Part shown: positions 36,374-45,325 of the stretch, in pieces
Layout: each line of letters starts with the position of its first letter
Numbering within the stretch: the stretch's first letter is position 1
Assembly (NCBI RefSeq): GCF_000233695.2
Contig: NZ_CM001488.1
Span: forward strand, 3,161,501-3,225,500
Origin: Desulfobacter postgatei 2ac9
GTDB lineage: Bacteria; Desulfobacterota; Desulfobacteria; Desulfobacterales; Desulfobacteraceae
Direction: 5' to 3'
Length of the DNA stretch: 64,000 nt
Made by a program: the position numbers and the translations under genes
The notes under the pieces: model-generated
Database searches by the model: none
What the model saw: only the letters and a program-made list of their open reading frames with translations
What the model was told of the DNA's origin: nothing

Positions 36374-36402
36374 TTGACACAGGGGGATACTTTGAGTAAT
36401 TT
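36374..36402 (+). promoter_or_regulatory. Sigma70-type promoter of the DUF6125 gene
   Basis: TTGACA (36374-36379) and TAATTT (36397-36402) are separated by 17 bases, 32 bases before the start codon at 36434. The ribosome site AAGGAGGA lies between. Confidence 0.55.
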
Positions 36403-36433
36403 GTGAGCAAACGTTTAACAAGGAGGACGATTC

Positions 36434-37183
36434 ATGCAAGATTCAACTCCGTTCCAAGCTCAGGACCTTACCCCTGATATGCAGAAAACCCAACTGATCG
36501 ACATGTTTACCCGTATTGTTGTCCACTACGGCCTCTGGTTCAATGAGGTTCAGCACCAGATGGGGATGGAAAAGGCACTTACCGCGCTGGATAAGGCCAC
36601 ACAATCTTCAATTGCAAGCCTCATGAAACATCTGTCCCTCACCTTGGGATTTGAGCTGGACCAGGGCATGCCCAAAGCGGTGATGTCTCTGGATGACGCT
36701 ACAACTGAAAAATTAATGGCAGCCGTGGGAAAAGCCTGGCTGGCCAATGACGGGGTCTGGTTTCAGGCTGTGGAGTTTGAGCACGGCATGAACGATGCCA
36801 AACGGTGCAATGACTCCTGCTGGGCCCGTTTTTCCCCCTTCGAAGCCCACCGCATAAAAAATATTCTGGGTCTGGGCAGACATCCTGGACTTGAGGGGTT
36901 GAAAAAAGCGCTGAATTTGAGGATGTACGCATTTATCAACGAGCAGAGCATTGTAGAGGAAACTTCCGACAGTTTTATTTTTCAGATGAATGAATGCAGG
37001 GTCCAGCGGGCAAGGATGCGCAAGGGTCTGGATGATTATCCCTGCAAGTCCGGCGGTCTTGTTGAATACGCCCGTTTTGCCGAAGGCGTTGATGACAGAA
37101 TTAAAACCGAATGCATCGGGTGCCCGCCGGATCCACATCCTGAAACGTGGTTTTGCGCATGGCGATTTACCCTGACACCGTGA
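36434..37183 (+). CDS. DUF6125-like cytoplasmic protein
   Basis: This 249-residue protein is of the type annotated DUF6125 in sulfate reducers and other anaerobes (from memory). The N-terminal half is helical (HYGLWFNEVQHQMGMEKAL, then WLANDGVWFQAVEFEHGMN). The C-terminal half ends with a cysteine-rich block (YPCKSGG ... TECIGCPPDPHP ... WFCAWRF). The repeated DGVWFQAVE-type motif and the C-terminal cysteines resemble the 2-amino-thiazoline-4-carboxylate hydrolase-like superfamily, but I cannot assign a substrate. It has its own promoter and the ribosome site AAGGAGGA, and precedes the transcarboxylase genes by 100 bases. Confidence 0.72.
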   Translation: MQDSTPFQAQDLTPDMQKTQLIDMFTRIVVHYGLWFNEVQHQMGMEKALTALDKATQSSIASLMKHLSLTLGFELDQGMPKAVMSLDDATTEKLMAAVGKAWLANDGVWFQAVEFEHGMNDAKRCNDSCWARFSPFEAHRIKNILGLGRHPGLEGLKKALNLRMYAFINEQSIVEETSDSFIFQMNECRVQRARMRKGLDDYPCKSGGLVEYARFAEGVDDRIKTECIGCPPDPHPETWFCAWRFTLTP

Positions 37184-37283
37184 TGTTTTAATCCCGGTGT
37201 CTTAGGTTTCTTCAGTTTGAGAAAAACAGTCAAATAAACAAATAACTTATACAACTATAAAATTTTAAGAAGAAATAGGAATT

Positions 37284-38837
37284 ATGGGAGTCACTTCCGA
37301 CAAAATTCAGGAATTAAGGCAGAAAGAGAAAAAGATCAAGGCCATGGGCGGTGAAAAAGCCCTGGCTAAACGGCGTGAGCAAGGCGTTCTTAACGCCAGG
37401 CAGCGTCTTAACCTGCTGTTTGACGCCGGAACCTTCAGGGAACTGGACATGTTTGTGACCCATCGGTGTACCAATTTTGGCATGGAAACCAAGGAAATTC
37501 CCGCAGACGGTGTAATCACCGGTCATGGAAAGGTGGATGGTCGTCTGGTCTTTGCCTATGCCCAGGATTTTACGGCCTCAGCCGGATCCCTGGGCGAAAT
37601 GCAGGCTAAAAAGATATGTAAAGTAATGGATCTGGGGATAAAAGCCGGCGCACCTGTTATCGGCATGAACGATTCCGGGGGTGCCCGGATTCAGGAGGGG
37701 ATTGACGCCTTGTCCGGTTACGGCGAAATATTTTTTCGTAACTCTGCGGCTTCGGGTGTGATTCCGCAGATTTCGGCTATCATGGGCCCCACGGCCGGCG
37801 GGGCAGTCTATTCTCCGGCCATGACCGATTTTATCTTTATGGTCAAGGAATCTTCCTATATGTTCATCACCGGGCCCAACGTTATCAAGGCGGTCACCGG
37901 CGAGGAAATTTCCTTCGAGGCGCTTGGCGGTGCCATGACCCATAACGAAAAGTCCGGGGTAGCCCAGTTCGCATGTGAGTCTGATGAAGACTGTATTGAA
38001 CAGATCAAGCAGCTTTTATCATTCCTGCCGTCCAACAACATGGAAGATCCCCCGATCAAACCCACGGACGATTCACCGTATCGCATGGCCCCGGTCCTTG
38101 ATACCATTATTCCGGACAAATCCAACCAGGCATATGATGTCAAACAGGTCATTGCCGCCATCGTGGATGACGGCTACTTTTTTGAACCCCACCAGTATTT
38201 TGCCAGAAACATTGTGATCTGTTTTGCCCGGCTCAATGGTCGTCCCATCGGCATCATTGCCAACCAGCCCATGGTTATGGCAGGTTGCCTGGATATTGAC
38301 GCCTCTGACAAGGCCACCCGGTTCATCCGGTTCTGTGATGCCTTTAACATTCCCATGCTCACCATTGCCGATGTGCCCGGTTATCTGCCCGGTTCCAACC
38401 AGGAGTGGGGTGGGGTCATCCGGCATGGCGCAAAACTTCTGTGGTGCTACTCCGAGGCCACGGTGCCCAAGCTTTTGCTGATCACAAGAAAAGACTACGG
38501 CGGGTCATATATCGCCATGTGCTCCAAGCACCTTGGTGCGGATATGGCCTTTGCCTGGCCCATGGCCGAGGTGGCGGTCATGGGGGCTGAAGGCGCGGCA
38601 AACGTCATCCATGCAAGGGAGATTAAAAATGCCGAGGATCCGGCCGCCATGCGCAGGCAGAAAATAGACGAGTATAATACGCAGTTCTCCAATCCTTATT
38701 GTGCCGCAGCAAGGGGCTATGTGGATGCGGTGATCGTGCCGAGTGAAACCCGGCCAAGGCTCATAGATGCCCTTGAGGCCGTTGCAAACAAACGGGAATT
38801 CCGGCCGGCCAAGAAACATGGAAATATTCCTGTATAA
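37284..38837 (+). CDS. Acyl-CoA carboxyltransferase subunit (PccB/MmdA/transcarboxylase 12S type)
   Basis: This full-length 517-residue carboxyltransferase has both crotonase-like halves. The N-terminal one carries GMNDSGGARIQEGIDALSGYG and the oxyanion-hole region GPTAGGAVYSPAMTDFIFM. The C-terminal one carries DVPGYLPGSNQEWGGVIRHG and KDYGGSYIAMCSKHLGAD. It moves carboxyl between biotin and propionyl-/methylmalonyl-CoA. Because the next genes encode a pyruvate-type carboxyltransferase with its own biotin domain and no membrane beta subunit (OadB/MmdB) is present, methylmalonyl-CoA:pyruvate transcarboxylase is the best reading. It could also pair with a distant biotin carboxylase as propionyl-CoA carboxylase. 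Start is the ATG at 37284. Confidence 0.93.
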   Translation: MGVTSDKIQELRQKEKKIKAMGGEKALAKRREQGVLNARQRLNLLFDAGTFRELDMFVTHRCTNFGMETKEIPADGVITGHGKVDGRLVFAYAQDFTASAGSLGEMQAKKICKVMDLGIKAGAPVIGMNDSGGARIQEGIDALSGYGEIFFRNSAASGVIPQISAIMGPTAGGAVYSPAMTDFIFMVKESSYMFITGPNVIKAVTGEEISFEALGGAMTHNEKSGVAQFACESDEDCIEQIKQLLSFLPSNNMEDPPIKPTDDSPYRMAPVLDTIIPDKSNQAYDVKQVIAAIVDDGYFFEPHQYFARNIVICFARLNGRPIGIIANQPMVMAGCLDIDASDKATRFIRFCDAFNIPMLTIADVPGYLPGSNQEWGGVIRHGAKLLWCYSEATVPKLLLITRKDYGGSYIAMCSKHLGADMAFAWPMAEVAVMGAEGAANVIHAREIKNAEDPAAMRRQKIDEYNTQFSNPYCAAARGYVDAVIVPSETRPRLIDALEAVANKREFRPAKKHGNIPV

Positions 38838-38907
38838 CAGCCATGGGCTGACCTGGCAAGGTATAGCTTAATACGCTAACCCGTTTAAAGCCAAGGAGAC
38901 CTTTTTT

Positions 38908-39117
38908 ATGAAAAATAAAAAATTGGCTGCTGCCATGGCTGCTGTTCAGATGTACATCAGAACGCAGGAAGAGGCAGCCATTATTGCACTGCAAAAACAG
39001 GCTTCCAATGCTGCGGTGAAACCTGCCCCGGTTGGCCAGATCAACCTTTGGGGGCTTTCCGGACGGCAGGCAATTATGAATGCCAACGCAATGATACGGC
39101 AAAGAATGCTGAAATGA
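38908..39117 (+). CDS. Small subunit-like protein of the transcarboxylase cluster
   Basis: This 69-residue protein has a helical, alanine-rich N-terminus (LAAAMAAVQMYIRTQEEAAI) and the C-terminal motif INLWGLSGRQAIMNANAMIR. That C-terminus resembles the short tails of OadG/MmdD-like small subunits of biotin-dependent decarboxylases (recognised loosely). It has no TM helix, unlike OadG. A strong ribosome site (AAGGAGACC) precedes the ATG, and it lies between the two carboxyltransferase genes with gaps of 70 and 35 bases, so it is almost certainly part of the complex. A scaffold or assembly role is inferred. Confidence 0.7.
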   Translation: MKNKKLAAAMAAVQMYIRTQEEAAIIALQKQASNAAVKPAPVGQINLWGLSGRQAIMNANAMIRQRMLK

Positions 39118-39152
39118 TAAAATACAATAAAAGATAATTTATGTAGGATATT

Positions 39153-41186
39153 ATGACCGATCACAATGAAGTTAAAATGGTTGAGATGGATTATTCAGAA
39201 ACGCGACCAAAGGTAAAAAATCCCCTGAAAATTCAGGATCTGTCCCTGCGAGATGGCCATCAGTCATTGTTTGCCACCCGGGGCCGTACCGAAGATATGA
39301 TTCCTGTGGCCGAGCAGATGGATGAAATCGGATTCTGGGCCGTGGAGGTTTGGGGCGGCGCCTCCTTTCACATCATGCATCGGTATCTCAACGAAGACCC
39401 CTGGCAGAGGCTTCGCACCCTGAAACGGTATTTCAAGAAAACGCCAATTTCCATGCTGCTGCGCGGCCAAAAACTTGTGGGGTACCGTAATTATGCTGAT
39501 GACCTGGCCGAACTTTTTGTTAAAAAGACCGTGGAAAACGGGCTGGATATTTTCAGGACCTTTGATGCCCTTAATGATTACAGAAATTTCGAAACCGTGG
39601 TACCGGTAATCAAATCGTGTGGTGCGCATTTTCAGGGCTGCATCTGCTATACCCTGACAGAGCCCCGCCTGGGCGGAGAGGTGTATAACCTGGAATATTA
39701 TGTGAAAAAGGCCAAAGAGCTTGAGGATATGGGTGCCGATTCCATCTGCATCAAGGATGTGGCAGGATTGATGGCCCCTTATGACGCCTTTGAGCTCGTA
39801 AAAGCACTGAAAGCAGAAGTTAAGCCCCCGATTCACCTGCATTCCCATTTTACATCGGGCATGTCCCCCATGACCCATCTCAAGGCCGTAGAGGCAGGCG
39901 TTGATATTATTGATACCTGTATGACCCCTTATGCATACAGAACATCCCATGCAGCACTTGAGCCTCTTGTGATGAGCCTTTTGGGCACAAGTCGGGATAC
40001 GGGATTTGATATCAAGGCCCTTACCCGGATCAATGAGACCCTGGAAAAAGATGTGATACCTAAATATAAGCATCTGCTGGATAACACCAAGCTCTCACTG
40101 ATTGATATCAATGTGCTTATGTACCAGACACCTGACTTCATGCGCGCCAATTTGCAAAAACAGCTTCGGGAAATGGATGCATTGGACAAAATTGATGAGG
40201 TGTACAAAGAGCTGCCCAGGGTAAGGAAAGAACTGGGTCAGATTCCCCTTGTAACGCCAACCAGCCGGATTGTGGGTACCCAGACGGTGAACAATGTGCT
40301 TTTTGACACCAAGGAAGAGCGTTACAAAATGATTACCGCCCAGGTCAAGGATTTATGTTACGGCCTGTACGGCAAAACAGCAGTTCCCATTGATGCTGAC
40401 CTGCAGAAAAAAGCGCTCAAGGGCTATGAAAGAGGCGAAGAGCCTATCACCTGCCGTCCGGCAGAAGTTTTGATGCCCGAACTTGAAAAAGCCAGGAAAG
40501 AGATCGGCGATCTGGCTGTGGATGATGAGGATCTTATTCTCTGTGCCCTGTTCCCCGTAACCGGCAAAAAATACCTGATGCAAAAATACGGTAAGGAACA
40601 GGTGCCTGACACGGTGAAACCCATTACCCTGGAAGATGTTAAAAAACAAGATGATATGATTAAAAAAGCCAAAGCAGGCAAGCTCATTGAACCTGCTGCG
40701 GATCTTCCTGAAAAAAGCGAGTTTGCCAGAACCTTTAATGTCTTTGTGGACGGTGAATGTTTTGAAGTTGGTGTCGATGAAGTGGGTGGTTCTCCAATGA
40801 TTTCTTATGCCGCCCTTGCTTCCGTCGCACCTGCGGCAGCTCCCGTTGCACCGTCTGCCCCTGCAGCACCAACACCTCCTGCACCCCCTGCAGTATCGGC
40901 TCCGAAGCCCGCATCAGCAAAATCGGTCGCACCCGCACCAAAACCCAAACCTGCTGCACCGGCAGGTGGCTCCGGGACGCCTGTTTTGGCTCCTATGCCC
41001 GGCATGATTGTCAAGTATACGAAAAATGTGGGAGATGCGGTGAACGCAGGCGATACTGTTGTCTTGATTGAGGCCATGAAGATGGAAAATGCCCTGCTGG
41101 CAACAGTCGACGGAACCATTACCGCCATTAATTTTAAAACAGGTGATTCAGTGGCCAAGGATGATGTACTGGCAACCATAGAATAA
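39153..41186 (+). CDS. Pyruvate/oxaloacetate carboxyltransferase with C-terminal biotin domain (transcarboxylase 5S type)
   Basis: This 677-residue protein has a DRE-TIM-like carboxyltransferase barrel (about 25-300; LSLRDGHQSLFATRGRTEDM, VEVWGGASFHIMHRYL, CIKDVAGLMAPYDA, PPIHLHSHFTSGMSP), a PYC_OADA helical domain (about 310-520), and a Pro/Ala-rich swivel (about 550-605). It ends in a biotinyl domain with EAMKMEN, biotinylated Lys at 643. It decarboxylates oxaloacetate or carboxylates pyruvate via biotin. With the PccB-type gene it would catalyse transcarboxylation in propionate metabolism. The same family serves as OadA, but no Na+-pump beta subunit is nearby. The swivel and biotin domain fused to 5S replace the separate 1.3S subunit of propionibacteria. 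Confidence 0.93.
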   Translation: MTDHNEVKMVEMDYSETRPKVKNPLKIQDLSLRDGHQSLFATRGRTEDMIPVAEQMDEIGFWAVEVWGGASFHIMHRYLNEDPWQRLRTLKRYFKKTPISMLLRGQKLVGYRNYADDLAELFVKKTVENGLDIFRTFDALNDYRNFETVVPVIKSCGAHFQGCICYTLTEPRLGGEVYNLEYYVKKAKELEDMGADSICIKDVAGLMAPYDAFELVKALKAEVKPPIHLHSHFTSGMSPMTHLKAVEAGVDIIDTCMTPYAYRTSHAALEPLVMSLLGTSRDTGFDIKALTRINETLEKDVIPKYKHLLDNTKLSLIDINVLMYQTPDFMRANLQKQLREMDALDKIDEVYKELPRVRKELGQIPLVTPTSRIVGTQTVNNVLFDTKEERYKMITAQVKDLCYGLYGKTAVPIDADLQKKALKGYERGEEPITCRPAEVLMPELEKARKEIGDLAVDDEDLILCALFPVTGKKYLMQKYGKEQVPDTVKPITLEDVKKQDDMIKKAKAGKLIEPAADLPEKSEFARTFNVFVDGECFEVGVDEVGGSPMISYAALASVAPAAAPVAPSAPAAPTPPAPPAVSAPKPASAKSVAPAPKPKPAAPAGGSGTPVLAPMPGMIVKYTKNVGDAVNAGDTVVLIEAMKMENALLATVDGTITAINFKTGDSVAKDDVLATIE

Positions 41187-41209
41187 CTCAAATAGAACAC
41201 AATAGGGGG

Positions 41210-41237
41210 AGGGGGATGGTTTGACAACCATCCCCCT
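41210..41237 (+). terminator. Hairpin after the transcarboxylase operon
   Basis: A 12-bp perfect stem (AGGGGGATGGTT with AACCATCCCCCT, loop TGAC) begins 24 bases after the stop. The T tract is weak (TGTGCTTATT). Confidence 0.7.
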
Positions 41238-41299
41238 GTGCTTATTATGATAGTTGATGCCGGTGTGTGATCCGGCACCACTATCATAAGGAGAAAACA

Positions 41300-41977
41300 A
41301 TGGCATTTGAAACCAAAGAAGAACTGCTTGAAAAATATCTAAAAATGGAAAAACCCCATTGTCCTCATTGCGATGAGGTCATGACCCTGTGGGAGATCCC
41401 GCCTATCAATTTTTCAGACGGTTTGGGCTGGCAGACCCCCTATCTTTTTGTCTGTTTTAACGATGACTGCCCTTCTTATAAAAAGGGCTGGCAGCATCTG
41501 ATGGACTCAGTGGAAGCACCCGCCTCGTACAGATGTTTTTGCGAGCCAGGCGCCAAGAATTTTGAATACATGCCCGTGTTCAGTCCCCTGGGCGGTACAG
41601 GTTCTGTTCTGGATGATGCGGCGCTTGTGGCGGAACAAGCCCGGCAAGAGCTGATGAAACAGACCTTTTCCATCCTCACGGATTATTATATTTCCAAAGA
41701 CTGGGATGAGATTTTAAAGATCTGTCTGAACCCAAAAATTCCGCCCAAGGCAAGGCTGAAAGCCGTAGAAATGGTGGGTGAGTTAGGTGATGCAACGGCT
41801 GTGGAGCATTTGATCAACCATAAGTTCCCGACCCCGGTATTACAGGAAGGGGTGAAAAAAGCAATTGAACAGCTTCATGAACGCCATTTTACGCGGGAAT
41901 GCCCTTTTTGTGCCGAGATCATTAAAAACCGGGCCACCGTATGCAAACATTGCGGCAAGGATGTGCCCCGGGCATAA
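41300..41977 (+). CDS. Double zinc-ribbon protein with HEAT-like middle
   Basis: From the ATG at 41300, behind AAGGAGAAAAC, the product has 225 residues. An N-terminal CPHC ... CFNDDC set (about 13-45) and a C-terminal CPFC ... CKHC zinc ribbon (about 202-219) flank a helical middle with a HEAT-like unit (KARLKAVEMVGELGDATAVEHL). I do not know its function. Similar proteins occur in sulfate reducers. It follows the transcarboxylase hairpin, so it is probably a separate unit. It looks soluble and cytoplasmic. Confidence 0.8.
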   Translation: MAFETKEELLEKYLKMEKPHCPHCDEVMTLWEIPPINFSDGLGWQTPYLFVCFNDDCPSYKKGWQHLMDSVEAPASYRCFCEPGAKNFEYMPVFSPLGGTGSVLDDAALVAEQARQELMKQTFSILTDYYISKDWDEILKICLNPKIPPKARLKAVEMVGELGDATAVEHLINHKFPTPVLQEGVKKAIEQLHERHFTRECPFCAEIIKNRATVCKHCGKDVPRA

Positions 41978-42037
41978 CAAGGCCAATGGTCTGCAGGGCC
42001 GTTATTGGGGAATACCCCCGATAAAAACCGGGCATTC

Positions 42038-42163
42038 ATGCACACGAAAAGAATGATGCCCGAGTTTGTGTGTGATGCAGTAAACCTGGAAGGTCTGAAT
42101 TTCACGATTCCTGAAATTCAGACCCTGCTTGACGGGATAACCGTAGGCGTTATAATTTGTTGA
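42038..42163 (+). pseudogene. Short remnant resembling a Fic-family protein
   Basis: The frame from ATG 42038 reads KRMMPEFVCDAVNLEG and FTIPEIQTLLDGITVG before a stop. This resembles the N-terminal segment of Fic/Doc AMP-transferase family proteins (MPEFVWD...LEG...FTFPEVQTLLDG..VGG, from memory). No Fic motif (HPFxxGNG) follows. The 13-bp palindrome at 42092-42124 lies inside it and may be coincidental or a terminator. Confidence 0.4.
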
Positions 42164-42665
42164 TCTTTTCTATGTTGAAAGATCTGTAGATAATCATCTC
42201 ACCGCTTCTTTTATCCGGATCAAGGATCGTGGATTCAATTTTCTTTAGAATGGCCTGGGCCTGGGAATAATCCGGAATGGCGTCAAGTCCCTGTCCGATG
42301 GTTTTTCCTGTGCAGGCATCTTTGATAATGGCGTCTCTGGCATCCGTGGATATGGCAAAGGGAATGATGTGGTCATAAACCAGTCTGGCACCGGCCAGAA
42401 TTTCCCTTTCATAGGATCCAATAGACCCCGCCACACAGGTGATGGCCATAAAGGGGCGCTCTTCCACGCTTACAATCAGATCAATCACGGATGGATAATC
42501 TTCGCCCTTGAACTGGACGGTCAGAGGAACGTCCACAAGAACATCTGATTTGGGGTATCCTTTGCTCTCGACCAGGAATTTTTCAAAAATCTGTCGGCTG
42601 GCTTCAGCGCCGACATTATCTATCTCTTTGCCGGTAATATAGTCGGTAACTTGATCAAGTGTCAT
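42150..42665 (-). CDS. HsdR N-terminal-like (HSDR_N_2) nuclease-fold protein
   Basis: This 171-residue protein matches the stand-alone HSDR_N_2 type. Recognisable features are IFEKFLVESKGYPKSDVLVDVPL, the catalytic-like YPSVIDLIVSVEERPFMAITC (D...E-x-K-like core with Ala in place of some residues) and GARLVYDHIIPFAISTDARDA. The family is related to the nuclease domain of type I restriction R subunits, but these small proteins are common in deltaproteobacteria without any restriction genes, and none is adjacent. The PD-(D/E)XK lysine appears replaced (MAITC). It lies 48 bases downstream of gpmI on the same strand and may be co-transcribed. Confidence 0.72.
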   Translation of the reverse strand: MTLDQVTDYITGKEIDNVGAEASRQIFEKFLVESKGYPKSDVLVDVPLTVQFKGEDYPSVIDLIVSVEERPFMAITCVAGSIGSYEREILAGARLVYDHIIPFAISTDARDAIIKDACTGKTIGQGLDAIPDYSQAQAILKKIESTILDPDKRSGEMIIYRSFNIEKINKL

Positions 42666-42712
42666 AATTAATAAACTGTTAAATTAAAAAATCATTATTG
42701 ATATTGTTTTAT

Positions 42713-44278
42713 TTATTTATCTTTTATTTGTTTATCCTGGATCAGGCATTGGCCTGTCATTTCCAAAGGCTGCGCTATTCCAAGAACATTGAGTATGGTC
42801 GGCGCAATATCTCCGAGTTTGCCGTCCAGAAGGCTGATGGCAAGTGCTGGTTTGGCTGCAACAATAAACCTTACCGGATTTAATGTATGGGCCGTATGGG
42901 GGGACCCGTCCTGGGCCAGCATCTGTTCTGAGTTGCCGTGGTCTGCGGTGATAAAAGCGGTACCACCGGTTTCCCAGATAGCTTCCACCACTTTTTCTAC
43001 ACATCTGTCTACGGTTTCACATGCCTTTACCGCCGCGTCAAATATACCAGTATGCCCCACCATGTCCATGTTGGCAAAGTTAAGCACCACAAATTGAAAT
43101 TTGCCTGAACGGATCTGCTCGCAGGCTTTGTCCGCTACTTTGTCCGCACTCATTTCAGGTTTCTGGTCATAGGTCTCAACATCCCGGGGAGAGGGGATGA
43201 GGATACGCGCTTCCCCGTCAAAAACCGCCTCATCACCGCCGTTAAAAAAATAGGTGACATGGGCGTACTTTTCAGTTTCTGCAATGCGAAGCTGGGAAAT
43301 TTTATTTTCGCTTAGGATCTGCCCGAAAATTTTGTCCAGATGTTCGGGGGCAAAGGCTGCAGGCAGATCAAAGTGTTCGTCATACTGGGTCATGCACACA
43401 AAATCACAAAGGCTTGGGCAGGTGGTACGCTCAAAACCGTCAAAGGTTTTTTCCGTGAATGCCCGGGTGATCTCCTTGGCCCGGTCGGCCCGGAAGTTGA
43501 AAAAAATAAGGCCATCTCCTTGTTCAATTTTTCCTTCATTGCCTGGGCAAAAGTATACCGGTTTGATGAATTCATCGGTTTCTTCCCTGTCGTAGGCGGC
43601 CTGGATGGCTTGGACTGGTGACTGATTGGATGCATCAACGCCTATACCTTCGGTATAAAGTTCATAGGCTCTTTGTACCCGTTCCCAGCGGGTGTCCCTG
43701 TCCATGGCCCAGAAGCGTCCGGTCATGGTCGCCACCTTTCCTGTGTCAATATCCTGGATTTTTTCATCAAGCTGTTTTAGAAATTTAATGCCGGATGTGG
43801 GAGAGGTGTCCCTGCCGTCCATGATGGGGTGGATATAAACCCGGGTAATGCCCTTATTTTTGGCCATTTTTATTAAAGCAAACAGGTGATTGATGTGGGA
43901 GTGAACCCCGCCATCGGAAAGCAATCCCAAAAGATGAAGATTTTTATCTCTCTTTTTAACCTTGTCCATAACTGAAACAAGCGCCGGGGTGGAGTAAAAA
44001 CTATTATCCCGAATGGCCGTGTTGATCCGGACAAAATCCTGGGCCACGATCCTGCCGGCCCCGATGTTCATGTGGCCTACCTCGGAGTTTCCCATGGTAC
44101 CGTCGGGAAGTCCCACAGCCTCACCGCAGCATTTAAGAGTTGTGTTTGGGTACTCGTCTATGAGTCTGTCCAGAAACGGTGTATTGGCTGCGGCCACTGC
44201 ATTGCCTTCTTCCGATGGGTTGATGCCCCAGCCGTCAAGTATCATCAAGATATTGACCGGTCTTTTTTCAGAACCCAT
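42713..44278 (-). CDS. gpmI: 2,3-bisphosphoglycerate-independent phosphoglycerate mutase
   Basis: This 521-residue metalloenzyme interconverts 3- and 2-phosphoglycerate using Mn2+ and a phosphoserine. The start is set to ATG 44278, because GGAGG lies six bases upstream and the conserved LMILDGWGINPSEEGNA follows at once. A longer frame to 44389 would run deep into rsfS. Catalytic Ser lies in GTMGNSEVGHMNIGAG, and metal ligands appear in NFANMDMVGHTG and TADHGNSEQM. It ends the six-gene operon rplU-rpmA-obgE-nadD-rsfS-gpmI and works with the enolase encoded at 61867. Confidence 0.95.
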   Translation of the reverse strand: MGSEKRPVNILMILDGWGINPSEEGNAVAAANTPFLDRLIDEYPNTTLKCCGEAVGLPDGTMGNSEVGHMNIGAGRIVAQDFVRINTAIRDNSFYSTPALVSVMDKVKKRDKNLHLLGLLSDGGVHSHINHLFALIKMAKNKGITRVYIHPIMDGRDTSPTSGIKFLKQLDEKIQDIDTGKVATMTGRFWAMDRDTRWERVQRAYELYTEGIGVDASNQSPVQAIQAAYDREETDEFIKPVYFCPGNEGKIEQGDGLIFFNFRADRAKEITRAFTEKTFDGFERTTCPSLCDFVCMTQYDEHFDLPAAFAPEHLDKIFGQILSENKISQLRIAETEKYAHVTYFFNGGDEAVFDGEARILIPSPRDVETYDQKPEMSADKVADKACEQIRSGKFQFVVLNFANMDMVGHTGIFDAAVKACETVDRCVEKVVEAIWETGGTAFITADHGNSEQMLAQDGSPHTAHTLNPVRFIVAAKPALAISLLDGKLGDIAPTILNVLGIAQPLEMTGQCLIQDKQIKDK

Positions 44279-44660
44279 CGTCATCCTCCATATCTGTTTG
44301 TGTCTGCCTACCAAATTCGGAGAGATCAACCGATGCGGCATCACTCCAAAGTCCTTCAAGGTCGTAAAATGCCATGGCATCGGATTCAAAGATATGGATG
44401 ATCAGGTGTCCGAAATCGAGTAGCGCCCACTGGCCTTCCTTGACCCCTTCTGTACCTAAAGTTTTTATCTTTGCCTCCTTAAGGGATTTTATAATATGTT
44501 CGGAAAGGGAGGTTACCTGCCGGCTTGATCCGGCTTCCACAATGACCACCATGTCTGTGTAGGAGGTTAATTCACTGACCATCAGTGCGGTTACGCGTTT
44601 GGGTTTTCGGTCAAATATGGGGGCAAGATAGGGTATATATTCCTCTTGGAGGGCGATCAT
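44268..44660 (-). CDS. rsfS: Ribosomal silencing factor RsfS
   Basis: This 130-residue Iojap/RsfS protein has the family motifs SYTDMVVIVEAGSSRQV, the WALLDFGHLIIHIF strand pair and FYDLEGLW. It binds L14 and blocks 30S-50S joining when nutrients are low. Its start overlaps the nadD stop by four bases and its stop lies inside the gpmI start region, so it is tightly coupled in the operon. The C-terminal ~20 residues are acidic and variable. Confidence 0.93.
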   Translation of the reverse strand: MIALQEEYIPYLAPIFDRKPKRVTALMVSELTSYTDMVVIVEAGSSRQVTSLSEHIIKSLKEAKIKTLGTEGVKEGQWALLDFGHLIIHIFESDAMAFYDLEGLWSDAASVDLSEFGRQTQTDMEDDDGF

Positions 44661-45301
44661 TTATATAAATCCTTTGTTTTGATAAAAGTCTCAACATCTT
44701 CAGGTACAAGTCCCGAGATAGATTTGCCGGATTTGATTCGGTTCCGTATCTGTGTCGATGAAATATCAATTCTTGGAACATTGCAGATACGGATGGGAAA
44801 AAGCCGGTCATGGACAAAAATATTATCGCTCTTAAGTTTGTAGCCTTTTGAAACGTGTTCGTCAATAAAGGAAGCATAAGGTTCCATGTCGGTTTTTTCA
44901 CCGCGCTGCATAACGATCACGGGCAGGGCCCCAAAAATTCTATTGGCCTGTTTCCAAGAGGGCGTGTCAAAAAAAGCATCCGAGCCTAAAAGCAGATGAA
45001 AACGGGTGTGGCTGCCAAATATGGTTTTAAACTGGGATATGGTGTCAATGGTAAATGACGGACCTTTACGCTGCAGTTCAATGTCAGACACCTGAAACCC
45101 ATTTAGATTTTTTATCGCGCGTTTTACCATGGTAAGCCGGTCCCGGGCGGAAGCCAGGTTAAGGTTCGGTTTGTGGGGGGGCAGGGCTGACGGGTAAAGT
45201 ATGATTGTCTCAAAGGCATAATGCGCCTTGACATATTGGATAATGCCTAAATGACCGTTGTGAATGGGATTGAATGTGCCGCCGAAAAGTCCTGCCTTCA
45301 T
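44657..45301 (-). CDS. nadD: Nicotinate-nucleotide adenylyltransferase
   Basis: This 214-residue enzyme transfers AMP to nicotinate mononucleotide in NAD synthesis. It shows GLFGGTFNPIHNGHL (nucleotidyltransferase HxGH motif) at 4-18, the PSALPPHK loop near 38-45, LLGSDAFF near 98-105, and C-terminal ISSTQIRNRIKSGKSI (SSTxIR motif). The next gene rsfS overlaps it by four bases. obgE lies 24 bases upstream. No unusual feature is visible. Confidence 0.95.
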   Translation of the reverse strand: MKAGLFGGTFNPIHNGHLGIIQYVKAHYAFETIILYPSALPPHKPNLNLASARDRLTMVKRAIKNLNGFQVSDIELQRKGPSFTIDTISQFKTIFGSHTRFHLLLGSDAFFDTPSWKQANRIFGALPVIVMQRGEKTDMEPYASFIDEHVSKGYKLKSDNIFVHDRLFPIRICNVPRIDISSTQIRNRIKSGKSISGLVPEDVETFIKTKDLYK

Positions 45302-45325
45302 CTTGGCTGTATCCGTTGCCCGGCA

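Larger units (their letters stand above)
35794..36433. other. Non-coding region with divergent control elements
   Basis: No gene is apparent in these 640 bases. They hold a ~200-base leader of the DUF5320 gene, the palindrome-flanked promoter at 35989-36055, a CACGAAGGAG-type repeat at 36241-36305, and a promoter candidate for the DUF6125 gene at 36374-36402. Confidence 0.6.

Noticed and set aside
42092-42124. 13-bp perfect palindrome as a terminator of the zinc-ribbon gene
   Set aside because: It lies 115 bases after the stop, has no T tract and overlaps the Fic-like remnant, so it was noted only within that entry.
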